A DNA stretch of 64,000 nucleotides from Ignavibacteria bacterium (GCA_016709315.1 JADJMZ010000003.1:310001-374000); one strand, 5' to 3'; positions 9,020 to 18,177 are shown, counted from the first letter of the stretch. Notes: generated from the sequence alone by a model not told the origin. Numbers and translations: made by a program.

Positions 9020-9853
9020 TTATTTCTTCATAGAATCAAATTCTTTCCTGAACAGTTTTACGTCTTCCCAGGTTGGCTTTTTCCAGTTAGGGTTTCTTAA
9101 TAGTGCAGCCGGATGATAAGTAACTAATAATTTAATTCCATTATATTCATGAAAAGAACCTCTGAGTTTTCCGAGCGGCTCTTTGCTTTTCAGCAAAGTC
9201 TGACCCGCAAAAGTACCGAGTGCAAGTATCATTTTTGGTTTGATAAGCTCAAGTTGTTTAAAAAGATATGGCTCGCAGTTCATTATTTCGCCGGGAAGGG
9301 GGTTTCTGTTTTCCGGAGGTCTGCATTTCAGAATATTGCATATAAAAACATCTTCTCTGTCAAACTCTATAGCTTTCAGTATATCTGTTAAAAGTTTTCC
9401 CGCTCTGCCTACAAATGGCTTACCCTGTTTATCCTCTTCAGCGCCCGGCGCTTCTCCGACAACGACTATTTCAGCGGCAGGATTGCCATAACCAAAAACA
9501 AGATTATTTCTTGTTTCCGCAAGGTGACTGCATTTCCTGCAATCTTTTATTTCTTCATAAAATTTATCAAGCGAATCGCAATGACTGAAATCTTCGCGTG
9601 GTGAATAAATGCTTACCGGCTTTTCAACAACAATATCTTCATTTGCTTTTTTCATTTCATAAACCGGTTTTTCATAAACCTGTTTTTCACCGGCAATAAT
9701 CGAATCAGGTTTCCCGGCAATATTTTCCTGGAAATCAAAAGAAGTGTCAGTCTGCTTTACTTCGTTTGCATAAACCGGATAATTTTTATAATCATTATAA
9801 AACTTCAGATAACTATATATATCAGAAATTATTTCAGGCTTATCTTTACTCAT
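9020..9853 (-). CDS. Family 4 uracil-DNA glycosylase
   Basis: Removes uracil from DNA to start base-excision repair. 277 residues: a variable N-terminal extension of about 85 residues, then the UDG-4 core with C-R-K-C (iron-sulfur ligands), G-E-A-P-G-A-E-E-D (catalytic loop), G-K-P-F-V-G-R-A-G, N-I-L-K-C-R-P-P and the late motif T-Y-H-P-A-A-L-L-R. The four cysteines expected for the 4Fe-4S cluster can be placed (C-x2-C early; K-C-R and N-C-E later). Overlaps the end of coaBC by 4 bases, so translation is probably coupled. Confidence 0.93.
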   Translation of the reverse strand: MSKDKPEIISDIYSYLKFYNDYKNYPVYANEVKQTDTSFDFQENIAGKPDSIIAGEKQVYEKPVYEMKKANEDIVVEKPVSIYSPREDFSHCDSLDKFYEEIKDCRKCSHLAETRNNLVFGYGNPAAEIVVVGEAPGAEEDKQGKPFVGRAGKLLTDILKAIEFDREDVFICNILKCRPPENRNPLPGEIMNCEPYLFKQLELIKPKMILALGTFAGQTLLKSKEPLGKLRGSFHEYNGIKLLVTYHPAALLRNPNWKKPTWEDVKLFRKEFDSMKK

Positions 9854-11069
9854 TTCATTTTTAAATATTTATCAAGAATAATATTTCCTGCATCATATTT
9901 ACTCATAAGAGGAAATCTTTCACTACTATGACTGTCTGTAAGTGTTATGATGTTTGTGTCAGTTCCGAATCCCGCTCCCTTAACTTTAGGATTATTTGAA
10001 ACAATCAGATCAAGATTCTTATTCTTTAGTTTCCGTTTTGCATTTTCTATTTCGTTATCCGTTTCAAGCGCAAAACCGATTAGTTTGTATTTATTTGTTT
10101 TTCTGTTCTTACCCAGATATTCCAGAATATCAACTGTTTTTATAAATTCAAATGTAAAATTTTTCTCATTTTCTTTTTTTATTTTGTGATCAATAATATG
10201 AAGAGGTTTGAAATCTTCCACTGCCGCAGTCATAATTATCAAATCTTTATTTTTAAAGTTTGATTTTACATTTTCATACATCTCTTCTGAAGTTTTTACA
10301 TCAATTCTTTTAACTCCGCTGATATCGTCAAGATTAACAGGACCGCTTATAAGCGTAACATCAGCTCCTCTGTCCCTTGCAGCTCTTGCAGTTTCAAATC
10401 CCATTTTGCCCGTAGATGAATTTGTAATGAACCTGACACTGTCAAGATATTCAATCGTAGGTCCGGCTGTAATAAGAATCTTTTTTCCTGAAAGATCTTT
10501 ACGGCACAGTATGTTATCAGATGTAAATTTTAAAATATCTTCCGGCTCAGCCATTCTGCCTTCGCCTGTTAAGCCGCTTGCAAGTTCACCAAAAACAGGA
10601 TCAATAATATAATAGCCAAAATCCGAAAGCGCTTTAAGATTCTTTTTTGTAACAGGATTTTTATACATATCGTCATCCATTGCAGGAGCAATTAATACCG
10701 GGCATTTCGAAGCAAGTACAGCGGTAAGCAGAAAATTATCACTTATTCCGTTTGCGATCTTCGCAATAGTATTAGCTGTTGCAGGCGCTATAATAAAAGC
10801 ATCTGCCCATAAACCCAGATTTACATGCCAGGTCTTTGTTTCTACTTTTTCAGCGGCAGAGAAGTCTTTGCTTTCAGGGAACATGTTTATAATCACTTCA
10901 TTCTTTGAAAGAGCTGATAATGTAACCGGTGAAACGAACTTTGTCGCAGCCGGAGTCATTATCACTTTAACTTCAGCAGATTGTCTGATAAGCATTCTTA
11001 CAAGGTAACATATTTTATAAGCTGCTATGCCGCCTGATATACCGATTAATATTTTTTTGTTTTTAACAT
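9850..11069 (-). CDS. coaBC: CoaBC, phosphopantothenoylcysteine synthase/decarboxylase (frameshift near start)
   Basis: Bifunctional coenzyme A biosynthesis enzyme that joins cysteine to phosphopantothenate, then decarboxylates it. Decarboxylase domain: P-A-M-D-D-D-M-Y region; synthase domain: A-G-P-T-I-E-Y-L-D-S-V-R-F-I-T-N and S-T-G-K-M-G. Counting from the first in-frame ATG (10995) would lose the conserved flavoprotein start I-L-I-G-I-S-G-G-I-A-A-Y-K. That segment is encoded upstream in the same frame but has no ATG, GTG or TTG start. An ATG at 11067-11069 is one base out of frame, across an A7 run (T7 on +, 11052-11058); one extra A would give a complete protein of about 406 residues. 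Sequence error, slippage or a rare start codon are possible. Confidence 0.93.
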
Positions 11070-11092
11070 AAATTTAATTTAATGGATATAAA

Positions 11093-11121
11093 AAAATATC
11101 CCTGTAAGAAGGGATATTTTT
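11093..11121 (-). terminator. Terminator or attenuator between rpoZ and coaBC
   Basis: AAAATATCCC / GGGATATTTT stem with an 8-base loop, followed on the minus strand by a T-run. It lies 34 bases after rpoZ and about 25 bases before the coaBC start, so it may end the yicC-gmk-rpoZ message or reduce read-through into coaBC. Confidence 0.8.
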
Positions 11122-11154
11122 AAAATCAATAAAACTAATCAGGAAATAATTTCT

Positions 11155-11454
11155 TTATTTTCCCTCTTCATCATTCTTAAATCTGAATTCCAGTTTATCG
11201 TCCATAATTTCATGTATTGACTGAATAGTTGGTTTTAATCTTTTTTCAAACTCAAGTGAAATATTAAGCTTATCCTGATTCATGATAGTATCATCTTCGG
11301 TTTCTTTTGCAATGATAGGCTCTAGTCTCTGATTTAATTCAAGTTTAATTGAATCGTTAATTTGTCTGGATCTTTTTGAAACAACAACAATTGATTCATA
11401 CAGATTTGCTGTTTTAGATTCAAATTTTTCCAGGTCTAATGTTTCTATTGACAT
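11155..11454 (-). CDS. rpoZ: RNA polymerase omega subunit
   Basis: 99 residues with the omega/RPB6-type core N-L-Y-E-S-I-V-V-V-S-K-R-S-R-Q-I-N (about 17-33), corresponding to the helix that wraps the beta-prime C-terminus. Assists RNA polymerase assembly. Sequence divergence is high, so the call rests on this core plus position: yicC-gmk-rpoZ-coaBC is a widely conserved gene order. Gap to gmk is 13 bases. Confidence 0.85.
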   Translation of the reverse strand: MSIETLDLEKFESKTANLYESIVVVSKRSRQINDSIKLELNQRLEPIIAKETEDDTIMNQDKLNISLEFEKRLKPTIQSIHEIMDDKLEFRFKNDEEGK

Positions 11455-11467
11455 TTTTATGTTTTGT

Positions 11468-12022
11468 TTATTTATTAAAACTCTTAATGATATTATTTAC
11501 TTCCGTAACTGCGTTTTTGAGATTATCATTTAATACAATATAATCAAAATGATTTGTTTTTCCGATTTCTAAATCTACCCTTTTAATCCGTTCATTAATC
11601 TGTTCCTGACTTTCCGTTGCCCTGTTTTTCAGTCTTTCTTTCAGAGTCTCAATATCAGGAGGCATTATGAAGATAAGAACAGCATTATCCTTATAAATAT
11701 TTTTAATTGCAAGAGCGCCCTTTACATCAACATCAAATATAACACTTTTATTCTCCTCCAGGTTATTTTCAACAAAAGATTTTAAAGTGCCGTAATAATC
11801 CTGATTGAAAAGTACCTCATACTCTACAAGTTCATGATTATTTATTTTATCCTGAAACTCTTCTTTTGTAAAAAAAAAATAATCTTTTCCTTCATTCTCG
11901 CCTTTTCTTATTTTTCTGGTAGTTGCTGAAACAGAAAAGATAAGTTCAGGATTCATCTTCAGAATTTCATTTACAATAGTTGTTTTACCTGCTCCCGAAG
12001 GCGCAGCAATTACGAAAAGCAT
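11468..12022 (-). CDS. gmk: Guanylate kinase
   Basis: Phosphorylates GMP to GDP with ATP. 184 residues, slightly shorter than the E. coli enzyme. P-loop A-P-S-G-A-G-K-T-T (7-15), GMP-binding S-A-T-T-R-K-I-R-K-G-E and G-K-D-Y-F-F, the Y-Y-G-T loop and the D-V-D-V-K-G motif are all present. Seven bases after yicC. Confidence 0.97.
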   Translation of the reverse strand: MLFVIAAPSGAGKTTIVNEILKMNPELIFSVSATTRKIRKGENEGKDYFFFTKEEFQDKINNHELVEYEVLFNQDYYGTLKSFVENNLEENKSVIFDVDVKGALAIKNIYKDNAVLIFIMPPDIETLKERLKNRATESQEQINERIKRVDLEIGKTNHFDYIVLNDNLKNAVTEVNNIIKSFNK

Positions 12023-12028
12023 AATTAA

Positions 12029-12910
12029 TTATTCTACATTTTGCAACTGCTCTCTTATCTTTTCCAGTTCTTCTTTCAGAACGGAAGCTTTCTGCGAAAC
12101 ATCAGCATCAAGTGATTTCGAAGCAATTGTATTAATTTCTCTGTTAATTTCCTGAATTAAAAAATTTAATCTTCTTCCTGCAAGCTCATCGGATTTAGCA
12201 TATTCTATAAAATATTTTGTGTGACTTTTCAGCCGTATAATCTCTTCCGTGATATCAATTTTTTCCGAAAGAAGTATTACTTCAAGTTCAAGCCTTTTTT
12301 CATCAATAATCTTTTTATCTTTCAAAAGACTCTCTACCTTTGTCAGAATCCGCTTTCTCTCTACACCCGCTCTGCCTGCGGAAAGTTTTGATATTCTTTC
12401 TGATTCTTTTTCAATAAATTTTATTCTCTCAAGAATATCCTTATTTAAACTGTTTCCTTCCTTGACTTTCATTTTACCAAGATCATCAACAGCTTCATTT
12501 AACAGTGTACAGATAAATTTAAATTCATCTTTATCAATTTCCGCTGACTGCTCAGACCCCAAAATATTTGCGAAGCTCAGAATATGTCCAAGATTTATTT
12601 CTTCTTTTGAACCGATAATCTTTTTAATACTTGTTAACAATTTATAATTATCTCTGATCTGAATTTCATCAACATTAAATTCAGAAGCATCGGGATTTCC
12701 CTCTTCAGAATTAATATTAATAGTAATCTTTCCGCGGGAAATTTTTTTACGGACAATTTCCTTCAGTTCAAAATCCTTACTGGAAAGATATTTTGGATAT
12801 CTCATTGAAATCTCGCAGAATCTGTTATTCACAGATCTGATTTCGATACTGAATTTGTTTTTTTTGAAAGTTCCTTCGGCTTTTCCAAAACCGGTCATGC
12901 TTACGATCAT
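12029..12910 (-). CDS. yicC: YicC family endoribonuclease
   Basis: 293 residues, full length. Starts with the family signature S-M-T-G-F-G-K-A and N-N-R-F-C-E-I, and ends with the DUF1732 region G-R-R-L-N-F-L-I-Q-E-I-N-R-E-I-N-T-I-A-S-K. YicC proteins have RNase activity on small RNAs in E. coli. First gene of the gmk cluster; the upstream LOG gene ends 9 bases before it. Confidence 0.95.
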   Translation of the reverse strand: MIVSMTGFGKAEGTFKKNKFSIEIRSVNNRFCEISMRYPKYLSSKDFELKEIVRKKISRGKITININSEEGNPDASEFNVDEIQIRDNYKLLTSIKKIIGSKEEINLGHILSFANILGSEQSAEIDKDEFKFICTLLNEAVDDLGKMKVKEGNSLNKDILERIKFIEKESERISKLSAGRAGVERKRILTKVESLLKDKKIIDEKRLELEVILLSEKIDITEEIIRLKSHTKYFIEYAKSDELAGRRLNFLIQEINREINTIASKSLDADVSQKASVLKEELEKIREQLQNVE

Positions 12911-12919
12911 AATTTCCCT

Positions 12920-13750
12920 TTACTTAATTACATAATGTTTGGTAAGACTTTTCACAAGACAGTCAAAAGCTTCTTCCGGAGTATTGACAAATTTAAATAG
13001 TTTAAGATCTTCGGGAGATATAATCTGAAGATCTGACATAGCGTTTAGATTAATTATCTTATCCCAAAATTCTTTTCCGTAAACCACCACCGTCCTTTTC
13101 TTATGCAGCTTTTCTGCCTGAACAAGTGTAAGTATTTCCATTAATTCGTCAAGAGTGCCAAATCCTCCCGGCATAATGACAAGAGCTTTCGCAAGATAAG
13201 CGAACCAGAATTTTCTCATGAAGAAATAATGAAATTCAAAATTGAGTTCGGGAGAAATATATCTGTTCGGATATTGCTCAAACGGAAGAGATATATTCAG
13301 TCCCATAGAAAATCCCTTCGCCTTTGCTGCGCCGCGGTTTGCCGCTTCCATAATACCCGGACCGCCGCCTGAGCAGACAATAAACTTATTTGGCTTTTTA
13401 AGACTTTTAGCCCAGTTTGTAAGCATGTAAGCCAGTTTTACAGTATCTTCATAATACTTTGACATTTCTACATGCATTTTTGCATTAGCTAATTCCTTTT
13501 CTAACTTTGAGTTTTTCTTATTTAAAGAATCAACTTTTTTCTGAGCTTCAGCAAGTTTGAGTTTCGCTTCTTTCCTCGGCAAAATTCTTGCCGATCCGAA
13601 AAAAACAATTGTATGATTTATTTTATACTTTCTGAATCTTTCCAGAGGTTCGGAATACTCAGTAAGTATCCTAATTGACCTTCCGCCGGGAGAGTTAATA
13701 AATTTAAGATTATGATAAGCTTTCGGAGCTTTGTTTAAAAATACAGCCAC
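12920..13750 (-). CDS. LOG family Rossmann-fold protein (TIGR00730-like)
   Basis: 276 residues. Contains S-G-G-G-P-G-I-M-E-A-A-N-R-G-A (about 120-134) and P-G-G-F-G-T-L-D-E (about 190), the two nucleotide-binding motifs of the LOG/YgdH family. LOG enzymes cleave cytokinin ribotides in plants; bacterial members are nucleotide phosphoribohydrolases of unclear role. An inserted Lys/Glu-rich helical stretch (about 62-90) separates the strand I-V-F-F-G-S-A-R-I from the rest and is longer than in short LOG proteins. Confidence 0.9.
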   Translation of the reverse strand: MAVFLNKAPKAYHNLKFINSPGGRSIRILTEYSEPLERFRKYKINHTIVFFGSARILPRKEAKLKLAEAQKKVDSLNKKNSKLEKELANAKMHVEMSKYYEDTVKLAYMLTNWAKSLKKPNKFIVCSGGGPGIMEAANRGAAKAKGFSMGLNISLPFEQYPNRYISPELNFEFHYFFMRKFWFAYLAKALVIMPGGFGTLDELMEILTLVQAEKLHKKRTVVVYGKEFWDKIINLNAMSDLQIISPEDLKLFKFVNTPEEAFDCLVKSLTKHYVIK

Positions 13751-13813
13751 TGGATTCTCCCGGTTAAATTAATGTTAAAATAAGTTTTGAAACAAAGAGC
13801 AGTTTGTTAATGT

Positions 13814-14554
13814 TCACAGACTTCTGCCTCCGTCAACTACAAATGTCTGCCCGGTTATATAATTATTTTCATTTACGAGGTAACTGATTAAAGATGTAAT
13901 ATCTTTTGATCCTGCAAATCTTTTCATCGGATATCTTTTAATTTCATCAGGATTAATGTTGTCGTTATCGTCATTATCAATCAATATAGTTCCGGGCGCA
14001 ATGGCATTTACAAGTATCTTAGGCGCAAGTTTCTTTGCGGTAAGCTCTGTCAATTTGATTACGCCGATTTTGGAAAGCGAATATGGAATATATCCTGTCC
14101 AGTTTTCTATACCTCCAAGCGAAGCAATATTAATGATCCTGCAATGCAGTTCGTCGTTTTTAATCATAAGTTTTGCAGCTTCCTGACTGCAGAAAAAAAC
14201 GCTTTTAAGATTTGTGTTTATAAATTTATCAAAAATCTTTTCAGTCGTTTCCAGAAAATCAGTATGCCGGAAGATCGCTGCATTGTTAACGAGCAGGTCA
14301 AGTTTTTTATACTTAATACTGACAGCTCTGAACATTTTTCTGATTTCACTTACATCTGACACATCACACTTTATAGCGCTTACATTGACTCCTGTCTTGT
14401 TTATTGATGAGATAGTTTCTTCGAGCGCAGATTTACCGCTGTCATTATAATTCAGTATTATATCATAACCAAGTTCGGCAAGAGTAATTGATATCTCTTT
14501 TCCCAATCTTCTTGCTCCGCCGGTAACCAATGCCACTTTATTTTTTGTATTCAT
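13814..14554 (-). CDS. SDR family oxidoreductase
   Basis: 246 residues, classical short-chain dehydrogenase/reductase. T-G-G-A-R-R-L-G (about 11-18) binds NAD(P), with Arg residues favouring NADPH; N-N-A-A-I (about 90), catalytic Ser (I-A-S-L-G-G) and Y-S-L-S-K near 157 complete the active site, and the C-terminus has the usual V-V-D-G-G. The T-G-G-A-R-R-L-G form resembles pteridine reductase/FolM-like enzymes, but FabG-like activity cannot be excluded. Confidence 0.88.
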   Translation of the reverse strand: MNTKNKVALVTGGARRLGKEISITLAELGYDIILNYNDSGKSALEETISSINKTGVNVSAIKCDVSDVSEIRKMFRAVSIKYKKLDLLVNNAAIFRHTDFLETTEKIFDKFINTNLKSVFFCSQEAAKLMIKNDELHCRIINIASLGGIENWTGYIPYSLSKIGVIKLTELTAKKLAPKILVNAIAPGTILIDNDDNDNINPDEIKRYPMKRFAGSKDITSLISYLVNENNYITGQTFVVDGGRSL

Positions 14555-14634
14555 AATTAAAATAATTTAAGATATTTCAGTCTTAATTTATTTTTACAAA
14601 TTTCTTTAAGAATTCATTTCTTATAGCTCAAGCG

Positions 14635-14708
<74 letters not shown>

Positions 14709-15011
14709 TTTTTGTATATAATTTTAAAAATACAAAAGTTAAACGACATATTCAGTGGATTTTTAACACGGATACAAAGATATGAAAGAAATATTTACTT
14801 CAGAAGAAATACCTGATGTTCTCGCTGAGTCAAACGCTAAAACAGAATTTGAATTTGAAAAATGTTGGGTTATTCATTGATCGCCCGAGTCCTCGTAAAG
14901 AGCAGCGAGTGACTCGTTCGAAACAAAAAACAAAGGTTTGCTGAAATACAGACACTTCTGAGAAATATAGTTTGGTTTAATTTAACTCAGCTTATTGAAT
15001 GTCAGCAAACT
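14709..15011. other. Spacer with first copy of the two-hairpin repeat
   Basis: No conserved gene. A 33-codon frame (14782-14880) starts M-K-E-I-F-T-S-E-E and runs into the repeat, but it has no recognised match and probably reflects the repeat itself. The repeat copy at 14815-14924 is listed separately. Confidence 0.6.
14815..14924. repeat. Two-hairpin dispersed repeat, copy 1
   Basis: Begins GATGTTCTCGCTGAGTC and ends with the second hairpin CGAGTC-CTCGT / (A)CGAG-T-GACTCG plus TCGAAAC. The right arm of the first hairpin, present in the 19.5 kb copy, is missing here. It shares most of its spacer with the copies at 19361-19497 and 19507-19636. Confidence 0.8.
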
Positions 15012-15473
15012 TTATCTTTGGAAATTCATGTTTATTCCCGGAGTCAGTCCAAGCGTAATATTCACGACATCAAGTTTGTATGTACCGAACTTAATTTTGT
15101 CATAGAAATCATTTGCTTTGAAAAGACACTTCATAACCAATGTTACAATTCTGTTATCTGCAACTTCGCTTATGAGAGATTCCCTTTCCTCCATTGTAAT
15201 TATCTTTATAGCTTTGAAGTCCGAAGAGATTTCCGGCGGAATTCCAAGAGAAATATTCAGATTGCTCAGATGAAATCCTGCTCTGTCAAATAATTCTGAA
15301 GAGTTATTCAAATTGTTAAGAATATCTTTGACTTTTTGTGAACTGCTTTCTCTGAATTCCTCTATGATAAGTTTCTGTTCTTCACCCCAGATATCTTCCT
15401 TAATCTCATCTACTTTTTCGGATATCGTACTTGCGGTTTCAATAACTTTGTTTAGAATTGCTTCTGCTGCCAT
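15012..15473 (-). CDS. Hypothetical protein
   Basis: 153 residues, no signal peptide or membrane segment. Predicted mostly helical at the N-terminus (Ile/Glu/Lys-rich to about 50), then two similar halves: L-D-R-A-G-F-H-L-S-N-L-N-I-S-L-G-I-P-P-like and K-L-D-V-V-N-I-T-L-G-L-T-P-G-like segments, each about 20 residues from a charged region. That internal duplication is visible by eye. No family recognised. It is flanked by repeat-rich DNA but has a good ATG and coherent coding pattern. Confidence 0.6.
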   Translation of the reverse strand: MAAEAILNKVIETASTISEKVDEIKEDIWGEEQKLIIEEFRESSSQKVKDILNNLNNSSELFDRAGFHLSNLNISLGIPPEISSDFKAIKIITMEERESLISEVADNRIVTLVMKCLFKANDFYDKIKFGTYKLDVVNITLGLTPGINMNFQR

Positions 15474-15647
15474 GATTTTTTGTTTCGATAAATTTAATTA
15501 TTAAACTTTAAATGTTCTAATTAATATTTATTGCCAAAGGATAATAACTGTCTTAATTATTGTTTCTGAATTAATGTATAAAATTATTTTCATTATATTT
15601 TAAAAAACTCAAACAAATTTCTCTAAAGGTAAGAATATAATTCATAT

Positions 15648-16058
15648 ATGTCCTCTTTCGAAACCGCTTTCAAAATTGTAAAAGAACTTTCCGGAACTTT
15701 CAAAGAAAATGAAAGAAAATATCTCTCATCAGCTTATCAGGAAGCGGAAGTAAGAAAGGATTTTATTGATAAATTCTTTATAGCATTGGGCTGGGATGTG
15801 AATCACGATTTTCAGAGAAATCCTTACGAACAGGAAGTGAAAGTCGAAAAAGGAATGAACATTGGCAAAGCGCAGAAAAGAACTGATGTAAACCAAATGC
15901 TCTCATCCAAAAAGCAACTCTCAATCTCCCAAACAGAAAACGAAAAATCTTACTGGGAGCAGAAGTGCAACTCTATAGATAATCAGATAGATCGTCTTGT
16001 GTATGAGTTGTATGGGCTGACGGAGGAGGAGATTGGGGGTAGTGGAAGGAAGAAATGA
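15648..16058 (+). pseudogene. Internally deleted type IIG restriction-modification enzyme
   Basis: 136 residues that join two ends of a much larger enzyme. Residues about 1-85 match the N-terminal nuclease region of Eco57I-like type IIG enzymes (V-R-K-D-F-I-D-K-F-F-I-A-L-G-W-D-V and the Q-K-R-T-D element, where the catalytic E-x-K usually lies). Residues about 95-131 match the extreme C-terminus (Y-W-E-Q-K-C-N-S-I-D-N-Q-I-D-R-L-V-Y-E-L-Y-G-L-T-E-E-E-I). The methyltransferase and target-recognition parts, usually several hundred residues, are gone, yet the frame stays open. Most likely a deletion relic. Confidence 0.8.
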
Positions 16059-16449
16059 ATAGAGAAGCAATTAAAAAGCATGAATATCATAATTTAATTG
16101 CTCTATGTCCAAATTGCCACACACGATATGACAATGGAGAAATTGATATGAAATCAATGCGTGTATATAAAAACAAACTTATTTTTTTATCAGACCGATA
16201 TTCAAATTATGAATTAAATGTGCTTCACTATCTTAATAAACAAAATAAAGTAATTGTTTATGGTCATCTGTCCATTAAAAATATTTTGGACGACGGATTG
16301 GTTGAAAATGTCCATAATATTTGTTTTTTACTTACAATGATGGCTTAAAAGAAGAGCAAGAATTTGTTGTAGTTTTAACTCAAAAAGGAAAAGAATTTAT
16401 ACAAAAATGGATTGATCCTTTGAATAATGAATTATCATATGAAGACTAG
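16055..16449 (+). pseudogene. 5'-truncated, frameshifted HNH endonuclease
   Basis: The frame from 16055 opens inside the second half of an HNH domain (Y-H-N-L-I-A-L-C-P-N-C-H-T-R-Y-D); the upstream Cys pair and first His are missing, lost at the junction with the restriction-enzyme relic. The listed frame stops at 16348, but adding one T to a T6 run (16324-16329) extends it to 16449 with a coherent tail (F-T-Y-N-D-G-L-K-E-E-Q-E-F). Without the first zinc-binding half it should not be an active nuclease. Confidence 0.75.
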
Positions 16450-16505
16450 ATTTTTAAAATTAACGAAAATATTAAATTTAAAATTATTAATTTAAAAATA
16501 AAAAA

Positions 16506-17339
16506 ATGGAAATTTTATTTGTCTTTCCAGGAAGTGCGTTTGAAATGTTACAAGAATTTTTGGATAAAGAAGAAGTAAGAATTGGATATAAACTTAATAA
16601 AGCATTACATAGCCTGTCGGATAGTGATAGATTAGAATTTATTAGAAAAGTTGCAATAGAAAGAGGTCCAAAAAATATTAGTGAACCTGCATTACAAAGA
16701 AGAATTGGTTGGTGGGATTCGTTTTTTGATCCTTCTTTAAAATATGCTGTCATTCCTAACATTGGATGGAAAAAATATTATGCCGTTAAATTGGAACCTA
16801 CAGTTTCATTCGATCCTACTTCAGATTACTGTCAAATTAGAAAATTTAAACTAATAGGGAGTATTTCACTTGAAAAAAATATCAAAATAATAAAAGGTAT
16901 TAGCAGAGTTTTATCTACAAGATTATTAGGTCTAGATGAACTCATAAATGAATATGAAAACCAAAATCAAGAAAAATCATATTTAGATGAGGGGGAGGTT
17001 AGTGGATTTGAGGGAGATAAAAAAGAATTACTTACTAAACATTTAATTAGGGAACGAGACAGAAAATTTGCATTACAGTATCGAAAAAAGTATAAACATA
17101 TTAATTCTTGTCCAGTATGTTCCTTCAATGGCAAAGATAAGTATGGAATTGATGACGCAAATTCTATATTAGAACTACATCATATTGTTCCTTTGAAAAA
17201 TATTTCAAGAAAACAAAAAATCACAGAGAAAGATGTTTCTTTTCTTTGTCCAAATTGCCACAGAGTTATACATAAAATGATGGGACTTGAAGAGTTAAGA
17301 ACAATATCAATAAATGAATTAAGAAAGAGGATTTCATAA
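16506..17339 (+). CDS. HNH endonuclease with unknown N-terminal domain
   Basis: 277 residues. The C-terminal HNH domain (about 198-262) is complete: C-P-V-C, L-E-L-H-H-I-V-P-L (HH pair), and F-L-C-P-N-C-H-R-V-I-H. The N-terminal 180 residues contain W-W-D-S-F-F-D and G-W-K-K-Y-Y motifs that I do not recognise; in this class the N-terminal part often selects modified or foreign DNA. It sits among broken restriction genes, so a standalone (type IV-like) restriction nuclease is plausible but inferred. It appears to be the only intact nuclease in the island. Confidence 0.82.
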   Translation: MEILFVFPGSAFEMLQEFLDKEEVRIGYKLNKALHSLSDSDRLEFIRKVAIERGPKNISEPALQRRIGWWDSFFDPSLKYAVIPNIGWKKYYAVKLEPTVSFDPTSDYCQIRKFKLIGSISLEKNIKIIKGISRVLSTRLLGLDELINEYENQNQEKSYLDEGEVSGFEGDKKELLTKHLIRERDRKFALQYRKKYKHINSCPVCSFNGKDKYGIDDANSILELHHIVPLKNISRKQKITEKDVSFLCPNCHRVIHKMMGLEELRTISINELRKRIS

Positions 17340-17340
17340 A

Positions 17341-17415
17341 TTCAGCAAGTAAAATTGAACTTCATCACCAATCGCCTGAGTCTTCGTAAAGAGGTACGAA
17401 TGACCCGGTCGAAAC
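17341..17415. repeat. Two-hairpin repeat, second half only (copy 2)
   Basis: Carries the downstream part of the repeat (TTCAGCAAGT through CGGTCGAAAC) with several substitutions in the hairpin (GTCTTCGTAAAGAGGTACGAATGAC region), so the stem is partly decayed. It begins 2 bases after the HNH stop codon and ends about 20 bases before the GIY-YIG remnant. Confidence 0.75.
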
Positions 17416-17434
17416 AATTAAATCATTTAAAATT

Positions 17435-18177
17435 ATGGAACCAATTGAATTAAAATGGAAAGGTCCTTTCAAATTTTCAGAAATAAATAAAATTCCAAAT
17501 AATCTAGGAATTTATATTCACTCAATAACTACCAATATTGAAAGAATCTGGTATGTAGGAGAAGGAAGTTTAATGGATTGTCAATCAAGGCATCTTAAAA
17601 ACTTATCAAAAAGAACTTGAGTACAATTAATTTTAATAAAATTAGAAATAATGATTTTATGATTATTGTACAAAGGATAGATTTTAGATAGTCCTGAAAT
17701 TAATATTGAAGGACATATCTCTCGGATTATTGGAAAGGTGAAATCAGGACTGAGAAGTTCAAAAATAATTTAGATGACTTAAAAAGAAATACAAACATAT
17801 ATATTGCTACAATTCAAAACAATTATTTCTTAGAATTTACACAAATGTTAAAGAAATGTATGTTGCTTTCAATTGAAGCAAACATACAATTTTATTTGAT
17901 AAAAGAATTTTCCTTAGATGTTTACGCAAATTATGAGTATAAGATCGGTCTCTGCAGAAACAATAGAAAATATATTGATAACTCAATAGAAATCAAAAAT
18001 GATTTTGAGAATGTAAACATTATTCATAAAAAATGCTTAAATGATCACTTAAATAGAAATAGCAATGGCTATTTGTCCTTAAGTAGTATAAATCCAAAGC
18101 AAATAGAATTAATTAAATATAAAACAATTAAACAAACTTGGGAATCTATAATGTCAGAATATAAAAAAATAAGTTAA
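17435..18177 (+). pseudogene. Broken GIY-YIG nuclease-like gene
   Basis: The first frame (17435-17620) has G-I-Y-I-H and I-W-Y-V-G-E-G with a following R-H-L-K-N, the pattern of a GIY-YIG nuclease N-terminus. After a stop at 17620 the coding signal continues through two frame changes (about 17690 and 17730) into the open frame ending at 18177 (M-L-K-K-C-M-L-L-S-I-E-A-N). Read together it would give a protein of about 245 residues. Several separate lesions suggest true decay, although homopolymer errors elsewhere in this window could account for some. Confidence 0.65.
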
